This document shows positions 39,001 through 45,666 of a stretch of DNA of 64,000 nt, one piece after another; position 1 is the first letter of the stretch, and the number at the start of each line of letters is the position of its first letter. The position numbers and the translations under genes were made by a program. This DNA comes from Strigops habroptila (Eukaryota; Chordata; Aves; Psittaciformes; Psittacidae), in NCBI RefSeq assembly GCF_004027225.2, contig NC_044290.2, positions 6,278,906 to 6,342,905 of the forward strand. The letters are read 5' to 3'. Under the pieces are notes generated by a model. That model searched no databases and was not told the origin of the DNA. It saw nothing but the letters and a program-made list of their open reading frames with translations.

Positions 39001-41023
39001 CCCATCGGTTAAGAACGGTTTAATAATTGAAATAATATAATAATTGTAATGAAAAGGAGAGAGAGGGGGCAATAAACCCCAAGACACACAAGTGATGCAC
39101 AACACAATTGCTCAGCACCTCCTGACCAATGCCCAGCCTATCCCAAGCAGTGATCAGTGGCTCCCAGTCAGCTCCCCGCAGTTTCTATACTGGGCATGAC
39201 GTGCTGTGGTACGGAATACCCCTTTGGCTAGTTTGGCTCTGCTTCCTCCTGGCTTCTTGTGCCCCTTCTCACTGGCAGAGCATGAGAGACTGAAAAGTTC
39301 TTGACTTAGGGTCAGTATTACTTAGCAAACGACTAAAACATCAGTGTGTTATCGTTATTCTCATATTAAATCCGAAACCACAGCACTGCACCAGCTACCA
39401 GGAAGAAAATTAACTCTATCCCAGCGGGAACTGGGGCAAAGAGGCAGGCAGAGCTCCTGGCATGGGGCATGTTGGTTCCTCTTGTGCACCGGCTTCATGT
39501 CTGCAAAGTAGTGACTGCCATTCATCTTCAGGTTTTAAACTGCCTGCCCACTTCCATAGCTCCCTCTGACATTCTGTCTTGGAAAGCAGTCTGGAAGGAC
39601 AGGTTTTACTGAACTTACTGACAATTACTAAACTCCTAAACCCAAAAAGACTCTTCCAACGAGTCCCTGGAGATGAAGAGTGAGACTCAGTTTCACCCCT
39701 TCACAAGACAGCAATGATTTGCAGCACGGAGCAGCTGCTCCCAGTCTGCTGGGATTGTTCTGCTCCAGGTTTTGTGCCAGACAAGTTTCCCCATAAATAA
39801 ACCAGTTATTTAGTCAGCGTTGTGCCTGTGCCAGGCTAGCATCTCTCCTTGGAACAGTCCCAGTGCAGATGGGTTGCAAACCAGGCCTGTTTATGTAGTT
39901 TCTAGGGCTTTATGTCAGTGCTCTGGACTCAAGAGGATCGACGTGTCTCTAGGATTTGGAGATATTGGTTCAAGGCAGGGAATGACAGTAGGAATCTTGT
40001 GAAATAGCGTGAGCAAGCTTTAGAGAGAGATCAGGCGTGGGAAGTCCATCTCCTGGTGTCACAGGCAGCGGTCCATTAATCCTTTAATTTCACTTCATCC
40101 CTCTCCTGCTGTTCCATCTGGAGATTCACAAGTCTCCCTATTGGTTGTGAAACCTGTTGCCCCCTTTTCTGGGGAAGCAGAGGCACACAGGGGGATCACA
40201 GATCCCTGTTGCACCTACAATGAGCAACATTGCCTGCCTGGTCTGATTCAGCCCTCACTCCAGTGGCTTTGTAAAGCCAAAGGAGGGTGTTGGTGTCCTG
40301 GCACCCAGCCTGCTTTGCCACCTTTCCTCTGGCAAATGGGTGGGAAGTCTTTCCAGGAAGGCTCGATGTCATATAGAAAACACTGGTGGGATGGTCAAGC
40401 AGCTCAAACTGCCCCTACAGACCCCACACTACTACTCCAGCATCCCACGGTACGGGTCAGGGCTTGCACCATGGGCCAGCACACACACACCTTGTGGAAG
40501 GAGAGGGATATCCCCATGGGTCACACTGATTATCTATCCCAACCAGGTGGTTGGTGTGAAAGATTCACGGATGGGAGAAGAGATCTGCGCCTGCATCCGA
40601 GTGAAGACTGGGCAGGAATGCACCGAGGAGGAGATTAAAGCCTTCTGCAAAGGGAAGGTGGGTCTCCCAGGCTTTGGTTCCCCACCAGAGCAGTACACCC
40701 AGCTGGGCAGACCCATGGATTTAGAAGAACTGGGGATCCAGCTTGGATAGTACCAGCTGGGCTGGCTATGCCATTCCCAGCAGGTTCCTTAGGAGCTGTT
40801 GTCTCTTCCCAGATCTCCCATTTCAAGATCCCACGGTACATCGTGTTTGTGGATCAGTACCCACTCACCATCTCTGGCAAGGTAAGAGATGTGCTGGGGC
40901 AGGATGGGAGCTCTGGCCTCCTGTTCCATCTCCTGTCTGAGTCTCCCTTCTCCTCTCTGCACTTCATTCCAGATTCAGAAATACAAGCTCAGGGAACAGA
41001 TGGAGAAGCACCTTCAGCTCTGA
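5950..41023 (+). CDS. ACSF2: ACSF2, mitochondrial acyl-CoA synthetase family member 2
   Basis: Exons: 5950-6038, 10513-10708, 12039-12167, 13158-13211, 16164-16282, 16497-16659, 17065-17160, 18093-18241, 18626-18717, 19820-19896, 37806-37913, 38036-38187, 38622-38763, 40547-40657, 40813-40881, 40973-41023. All 16 join in frame at GT-AG sites to give 598 aa, slightly shorter than the human protein (about 615). The family activates medium-chain fatty acids: acid + ATP + CoA gives acyl-CoA + AMP + PPi. The N-terminus ([19 protein letters not shown]) is Arg-rich with no acidic residue, as in a mitochondrial presequence. Adenylate-forming motifs are intact: P-loop [10 protein letters not shown] (249-258), YGTTENSP (391-398), YKTGD (472-476), [16 protein letters not shown] (490-505) and PLTISGK with the expected catalytic Lys582. 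Exon number matches my knowledge of the human gene. CHAD lies antisense in intron 10. Identity is very secure. Confidence 0.97.
6040..6310 (+). repeat. Degenerate G-rich minisatellite in ACSF2 intron 1
   Basis: Directly after the exon 1 donor, imperfect units resembling GGGATGGAGGGCT and GGCTATAGGGGAT recur for about 270 bp, with frequent GGG and GGGG runs on the plus strand. Unit length varies by a few bases, so this is an old, diverged tandem array. It could form G-quadruplex structure in the transcript. Confidence 0.75.
6311..10512 (+). other. ACSF2 intron 1, remainder
   Basis: About 4.2 kb of intron with one clear CR1 fragment (10180-10370) near its 3' end and a purine-rich patch around 9390-9480. 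I see no coding exon, RNA gene or conserved protein similarity on either strand. Confidence 0.6.
10180..10370 (-). mobile_element. CR1 LINE fragment, antisense
   Basis: GGTTTGGGTTGGAAGGGACC, the GGGCAGGGACACCTTCCACT block and GGATGGGGCAGCCACAGC appear in the order expected for a reverse-complement CR1 3' region. It closely resembles the copy at 3590-3905 but is shorter, stopping near the CAGCACCCTC block. It sits about 140 bp upstream of ACSF2 exon 2. Confidence 0.9.
15778..15842 (+). mobile_element. CR1 3'-end fragment, sense
   Basis: TTGGAACTAGATGACCTTTA, then TCCTTTCCAACCCTAAC and ATTCTATGATTCTATG, is the intact terminal about 65 bp of CR1 with its tandem octamer-type end. It lies in ACSF2 intron 4. 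Confidence 0.92.
18505..18566 (+). repeat. (ATGGG)n pentanucleotide microsatellite
   Basis: About 12 perfect head-to-tail ATGGG units occupy ACSF2 intron 8, ending about 60 bp before the exon 9 acceptor at 18624-18625. The perfection of the array suggests it is young and length-polymorphic. Confidence 0.97.
24133..28882 (-). CDS. CHAD: CHAD, chondroadherin
   Basis: Coding exons on minus are 28882-28109, 24594-24431 and 24274-24133, joining in frame to 359 aa, the same length as the human protein as I remember it. Chondroadherin is a secreted small leucine-rich repeat protein of cartilage matrix that binds collagen and integrin alpha2beta1. Visible parts: a signal peptide (residues 1-21, cleavage before CPPSCHCHG); an N-terminal Cys cap; about ten to eleven LRRs (for example [44 protein letters not shown]); a C-terminal Cys cap beginning WHCNCQL; and a basic tail [13 protein letters not shown] of the heparin-binding type. 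The gene lies wholly inside ACSF2 intron 10 in antisense. The 5' side may include a noncoding exon, since a good acceptor lies 8 nt before the ATG. A candidate ATTAAA poly(A) hexamer is at 23364-23369 on minus, unproven. Confidence 0.97.
28991..28999 (-). promoter_or_regulatory. CHAD: Candidate CHAD TATA box
   Basis: On the minus strand this reads TATAAATAG, about 110 bp upstream of the CHAD ATG, followed by a pyrimidine-rich leader. It would suit a tissue-restricted matrix gene. Against it, a strong 3' splice-site-like sequence lies between it and the ATG, which suggests the first exon could be further upstream. Confidence 0.35.
30611..30782 (+). mobile_element. CR1 LINE fragment, sense
   Basis: The blocks GGTATTGGAACAGTCTGCCC, AACTGTGTAGATGTCACC, GGTTGGACTTGATGATCTTA and the terminal GATTCTATGATTCTATGATG occur in CR1 order. 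This is a 5'-truncated insertion of about 170 bp in ACSF2 intron 10, upstream of CHAD on the opposite strand. Confidence 0.88.
35722..35825 (+). repeat. Two-copy 52-bp tandem duplication
   Basis: Copies at 35722-35773 and 35774-35825 both begin TAGATGATGCTAAGTGTCCC and end GTGGA. They differ at only a handful of positions, so the duplication is fairly recent. It lies in ACSF2 intron 10. Confidence 0.9.
38915..39438 (+). mobile_element. Solo endogenous-retrovirus LTR in ACSF2 intron 13
   Basis: A block of about 524 bp starts TGTTGTGGTTTAGCCCCAG and ends GGGAACTGGGGCA, giving the TG...CA termini of an LTR. Internal landmarks (an AATAAT-rich stretch, an AATAAA at 39071-39076 and a TAACTCTATCCCAGC end) fit an LTR type common in bird genomes. 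No gag, pol or env sequence adjoins it, so it is a solo LTR. I could not see a clean target-site duplication, so the exact ends may be off by a few bases and the family name is left open. Confidence 0.8.
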
Positions 41024-41155
41024 GCTGGGAAAGGCAGAGCAAAAAATGGGATAAATCAGCCCCACTGCAACCAGCTTTGGGTCTGTTTCACCTGTGCCTT
41101 GGGCTGTGCAGTGGAGACCTCCTCTGCTGACATCAGGCTGGTGGCAGGTTTAGTT

Positions 41156-41161
41156 AATAAA
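41156..41161 (+). terminator. ACSF2: ACSF2 poly(A) signal AATAAA
   Basis: A canonical AATAAA lies about 133 bp after the ACSF2 stop codon, giving a short 3' UTR. A GT/T-rich stretch (TTGGGTTTGTTTGCC) follows within about 30-45 bp, as expected of a downstream element. Confidence 0.8.
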
Positions 41162-43019
41162 ACAGAGTGCCTTTTGTCCCCAGTTGGGTTTGTTTGCCAA
41201 CAGAAACACTGTGGTGTGCGGAAGGGATGCTTATTTCTGGAATTACTGAAAGGCCTCATGAAGGTTTTAAAGCCTTGTGTCTCTTTGAGCCATTTGGCTG
41301 CAGCCATTTCAGCGGACTTGGACAGATGCTGGTAGGTATTTTAAAGTCAGCCTGGCCTCGCTTCCCAAGGGAGGTGGATGCCCTCTCTGCTGAGTCTCCC
41401 AGGTCATGTAACACAGCAGAGGAGCTTGAAATGAGGGGCAGGGGCTTTAGAAGTGAGACTTTGGACGGGAAGGGGATCTCTGAAGCTGGCCGGAAAAGCT
41501 CACCCTGTTCCCTCTGGGCCTTCTGCTCCCCAAAGAAACATCTCCAAGGCACACTTGGCATTGTTTATTTGGTGTTTTGGACAAGACAGACAGGATGTTG
41601 CAGGAATACCAAAGCTCCTGTCCCAGCGGCACTGTGAGCAGAGCACACCCAGGACAGTGTTTTACGGGAGTTATTTGGTACCTCCCAACCATGAAACATT
41701 ACTGGAGAAGGAGAAGAGCCGAGCTCCTCCTCCTTGCCCGCAGCAGTGTCCCACCCCAGCTGGGAACCGGATAACGTTGGTGTCGACCTCTGTGCCATCT
41801 CCCTCCTGCTTACTTCCCGAGCAGGGCTGGCGGCCGGGCCTCCATCTCCGTGCTGGAGCTTCCTCCAGGGGAAACGGTGCAACAGGGAGAGGGGTGAAGA
41901 GGCAGCGAGGGCTCAATCCCAGCTGGACCGGGGGCTCTACCCATGGAAGCAGACCCAGTGGCACACAAGCCCACTGTTCGTATCTGCTTTCTGAAAGAGA
42001 AAACAAACAGGGTATGGGGTGGTTGTCTCAGAGCACCAGGTTCTTCTGCTGTTCCCAAACTGCTCGTGGGGCTGGTGTCACTGTGTTTCATCACCTCACC
42101 TCTGCCCACCCTGACGTAAGTGGGATGTGTGCAAGCAAAACCCAGGTCTCCTCCCTGCTCTGGTTTAGGACCCTTGTAAACCATCCTTCCCCAAAGAGGA
42201 ACTGTTACGGCAGCCAGGGGCCTTGGGGATGCAGTGGACCTCTAGGTTTGATGTCTAGGGAAGGAATTTTTACCTTCCTTTGCTTTCCCCCTGCCAGGCC
42301 TGCAGAGAGAGGAGCTTCTCCTCTGGTTCCTGTCTGATAACACCACCCTTTACACAACCCCAGTGCTGCCCAGAAGCACCCCATGTACTCACCATAGCTA
42401 GGGAGTTACTGGCAAGAAGTGAAGTCAGCTCTGGCATGCGTGGGGAGACACTGCTGAGAAACACAGTGAGCACCGGTCACAGCCAGCACATTGGGGTACA
42501 GACCCGTCACTCCATCCCTGCTCCTCCAAGCCCTACTCACATCCCAGGTCCATAGGTCTAAGTCTCAGCAGAGCTTGGAAAGCTTCCCCTTCCATCACCT
42601 TCTCCAGGGCACATCCAGCCCTCGCCAGCCAGGCCACCTCTTGAGATGTCCCACAACCATCCCAGCCCACCAGGACAAAGCAACCCCGGTTGTAAATACT
42701 CACAGGAGGGGAAGGGACGATCGTCGTGGCTGGCAGCACAGCCTCGCTGTGTGGGGGGCTGTCAGCAGGCTCCAGGACTCCTGTCCTTCCCTTAACCCAC
42801 TCCTGCTCTTATAGCACTGGCCACCAGCTTGGAAACTCCCAGAGCTGTGGGCTCTTCCCAGGGAGGGTTACGTCAAGCATGGGATTCCCCAAAATACCCA
42901 CTCCTGGCCTGTTAACAGGAATTGGTAGCCGTGACCTTTGTCGTAGGCAGTTCTCGCTTCTCCATGGCTATTAATAAAGCAAACAAGTAACGTCTGGGAC
43001 CATCAGTGCTGGGTTTGTG
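41162..43019. other. ACSF2-RSAD1 intergenic region
   Basis: About 1.9 kb between the ACSF2 poly(A) signal and the RSAD1 CpG island. There are long stop-free runs on both strands, but none resembles a known protein or shows convincing exon structure. No repeat or RNA gene recognised. Confidence 0.6.
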
Positions 43020-43400
43020 GAGACACAGAAAAGAGGAACATCCTCCGCCAGCCCCGCGGTGCCCGAGCCTCGTCGGGACCGTGTGTCCGAGACAGCAGCG
43101 GGGAAGAGAACCGGGGACACACCGGCACCGGCTCTGCCCCGTTCCCTTCCCGTCCCCGCCGAGGGGCGGCCGAGGCTCGGTGCCCGCCCCGGGGCGGAGC
43201 TGCAGGGCCCATGGCGGCGCGGGGCTGGCGGCTGGCGGCGGCTGCGGCGCGGCCCGGTGGGGGCGGCCCGGGACGGGCACCGGGACCGGGTCCTGCCTCG
43301 GAACCGGCCCCGGGACCGGTCCCACAACCGGCTGCCCCCGCCGCAGCCTCGGTCTACGTGCATGTGAGCGGGGAACCCCGGGAGTGCACACGGAGGGGGA
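43020..43400 (+). promoter_or_regulatory. RSAD1: RSAD1 CpG-island promoter
   Basis: CpG density rises sharply near 43030 and stays high through exon 1. There is no TATA box. The start of transcription is probably within the about 190 bp preceding the ATG at 43211, but this is inferred from composition only. Confidence 0.6.
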
Positions 43401-45551
43401 CGGACCCCGGGGTTTGCACACGTGGGGTGGTGCATGTGGGACCCAGGAGCTTGCACACGTGGTGGGGGGGACCCCGGGGCTTGCACATGTGGGGGGCACA
43501 CATGAGACTCCGATGCTTGCGCTGGTTGGGGGGTGAAAGTGGGACCTTGCGGCTTGCACATGTGTGGGTGCACACGTGGGGCCCCATCCCGTCCTTGTAC
43601 ATCATGGTACACACATGGGACTCCCCTGCTGTGCAGTGTTGGGGGTGCTGAGCGGGTCCCCGAGCTGTGCACATGAAGGGTGGCCCCCACGGGTTGTGTG
43701 CCCAAAGCGGAGTGCCCGGGGGTGAGTGTGCAGCCATTCCCCATGGCACCCCCTGCCCGCAGTGGCCCTACTGCTGCAAGCGCTGCTCCTACTGCAACTT
43801 CAACACATACGTGGTGCCGGCGGTGGACGAGGCGGCCGTGCGCGCCTGCCTGGTGCGGGAGGCACAAACCCTGCTCCGGCTCAGCCGGGTGAAGAGGTGG
43901 GTGCATGGGGACAACGGGGGGGGACACAGAACCCTTCGGTTCCCACCTACAGCCTCCCCATTATCTGCCCTACAGCGTCACCTCTGTGTTCTTCGGTGGG
44001 GGCACCCCCAGCCTGGCCAGCCCCGGCACCATCACAGCGGTACTGGAGGCCGTGATGGGGGCTGCCCATCTCCCCGCTGGTGCCGAGGTCACTCTGGAAG
44101 CCAACCCCAGCTCCACCACCACAGCGCGGCTCGCTGGCTTCAAGGCAGCTGGTGTCAACCGCCTCTCCATTGGCGTCCAGGTGAGAGCAGCACTCCCCCT
44201 CCCATCCCCTACAGCCCCCCTGTACTCCCCACTGCCACTGTGCTCTCTCTGCAGTCACTGGACGACGTCGAGCTGCGGCTGCTGGGCCGGGAGCACACAG
44301 CGGCAGAGGCACAGGCAGCCGTGGAGGCAGCACGGCAGCTCTTCCCCGGCCGGACCTCCATCGACCTCCTCTTCGGGCTGCCGGGGCAGAGCCTGGGTGC
44401 CTGGACCCAAGGGCTGAAGGCGGCACTGGGGCTCTGCGATGACCACATCTCCCTGTACCAGCTGACACTGGAGAGGGGCACGGCACTGGCAGCACGAGTT
44501 TGGGGGGGAGCCCTGCCTGCACCCCCCCAGGACCTCCTGGCTGACATGTACCAGACAGCCCGCACCATGCTGCTGGCTGCTGGCTTCCGGCACTACGAGG
44601 TCTCCAACTTTGCAAGGAAGGTGGGGTGCCCCTATGCTGTGCCCCCCATGCTATGCCACCCCTGCAGCAGGCTCAGCCCCCATGTCACCCCATACCACAC
44701 TCTCCCACAGGGCGCCCTCAGTACCCACAACCTCTCCTACTGGCGGGCTGAGCAGTACATCGGCGTGGGCCCTGGTAAGTGCAGGTGACTGGTAGTGTGC
44801 ATGGCTGTGTGTGCCCCCCAAGCTTCACTGTCCCCCTCCTCTGCTGCTGCAGGGGCACACGGGCGGTTTGTGCCGCACGGTGAGGGTGGCTGCAGCCGGG
44901 AAGCCCGTGTCCAGATGCTGGAGCCCATCGCCTGGATGCGGGCAGTGCAGAGCCGGGGGCATGGCACCGGGAAGCGGGTGGTGCTGAGCCCGCTGGAACA
45001 GTAAGTACAGTACCATGGTCCCCCTGTACCCCTCATGCTGCACTGTCTGCATCTCTCCGTGTGCCTGCAGGCTGGAGGAGGTGCTCGCCCTGGGGCTGCG
45101 GACAGACGAAGGCATCACCCACAAGGTGAGATGCTGCCCGGGGCGAGGGTCCCTGCACCCCTAATACCCAGTGCTAACGCCTGCTCCTCCGGCTCGTGCA
45201 GCGCTGGGGCCGGTTCTCCCCCCACCTCAGCCTGGAGGCCGTGTTCGGGGCGCCGGGGCAGGCGCTGCAGCAGCAGGGCTGGATGGTGCTGGACGGCGGG
45301 TGAGCACCGCGGGGTGCCGGGGTGGGGGGATCCCGTCCGGTACCGCGGCTGAGCCAACGCTTCCCCGCAGCGGCTTGCGGTGCACGGAGCGGGGCTTGGC
45401 CGTGCTGGACTCGCTGCTGCCCGACCTGCTCTGCCAGCTGCAGCGGCGCTGGGGCCCCACCGCACCGGGACCCGCACCGGGACCCGCACCGGGCGGCGGC
45501 ACGGCCCCGAGAGGAAGTAGCGCGGCGCGCACCGGGCTCCGAGCGCTGTGA
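43211..45551 (+). CDS. RSAD1: RSAD1, radical SAM domain-containing 1 (HemW-like)
   Basis: Exons: 43211-43363, 43763-43896, 43976-44180, 44255-44620, 44711-44774, 44853-45000, 45071-45125, 45202-45299, 45371-45551; 467 aa in total, all in frame. RSAD1 is the animal relative of bacterial HemW, a mitochondrial radical-SAM protein proposed to bind heme as a chaperone; it is not a true coproporphyrinogen dehydrogenase. The CxxxCxxC iron-sulfur motif is intact at Cys55, Cys59 and Cys62 ([14 protein letters not shown]), followed by the SAM-contacting VFFGGGTPS (100-108) and the [16 protein letters not shown] and [10 protein letters not shown] blocks typical of the family. The N-terminus is Gly/Pro/Ala-rich and Arg-bearing with no acidic residue before Glu31, compatible with mitochondrial targeting. 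Introns 2-8 are only 70-90 nt. The C-terminus carries a short Pro-Gly-Ala repeat. Identity is very secure. Confidence 0.96.
43370..43665 (+). repeat. GC-rich minisatellite in RSAD1 intron 1
   Basis: Six to seven degenerate units of about 30-40 bp recur, each carrying GCTTGCACACGTGGGG or a variant, with GGGACCCCGGGG-like spacers. They fill most of the 399-nt intron 1 between the donor at 43364 and the exon 2 acceptor. Confidence 0.8.
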
Positions 45552-45652
45552 GCGGCGGCGGTGGTGCAGGACGACAACCGACGGTCGCTGCGTGCGGGTG
45601 CCGGGGCGGGGCGGACACCGGCGCCTGCGCACCGCCCGCGGGAAGCGGCGGC

Positions 45653-45666
45653 GTTACCATGGCGTC
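45653..45666 (+). promoter_or_regulatory. MYCBPAP: X-box-like (RFX) sequence over MYCBPAP start codon
   Basis: GTTACCATGGCGTC matches 12 of 14 positions of the symmetric RFX X-box GTTRCCATGGYAAC. RFX factors drive many ciliary genes, which fits MYCBPAP. The middle ACCATGG is also a strong Kozak start, so part of the match would arise anyway. Confidence 0.35.

Noticed and set aside
38915-39438. A full-length endogenous retrovirus
   Set aside because: Only one LTR is present; no second LTR and no internal retroviral coding sequence lie nearby in intron 13.
41453-42337. A 294-codon plus-strand frame between ACSF2 and RSAD1
   Set aside because: No similarity to known proteins, no promoter signature and no good Kozak or domain. 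Overlapping long frames in other phases suggest simply low stop density.
42971-43927. A 318-codon open frame on the minus strand over RSAD1 exons 1-2
   Set aside because: It is antisense to confirmed exons, in very CpG- and repeat-rich DNA where stops are rare. Its predicted protein is low-complexity Pro/His/Arg with no family resemblance.
43667-44788. A single 373-codon exon covering most of RSAD1
   Set aside because: The frame stays open by chance through introns 2-4, but between 43897 and 44254 it translates to sequence unlike the family. Splicing restores the GGGTPS and EANP motifs.
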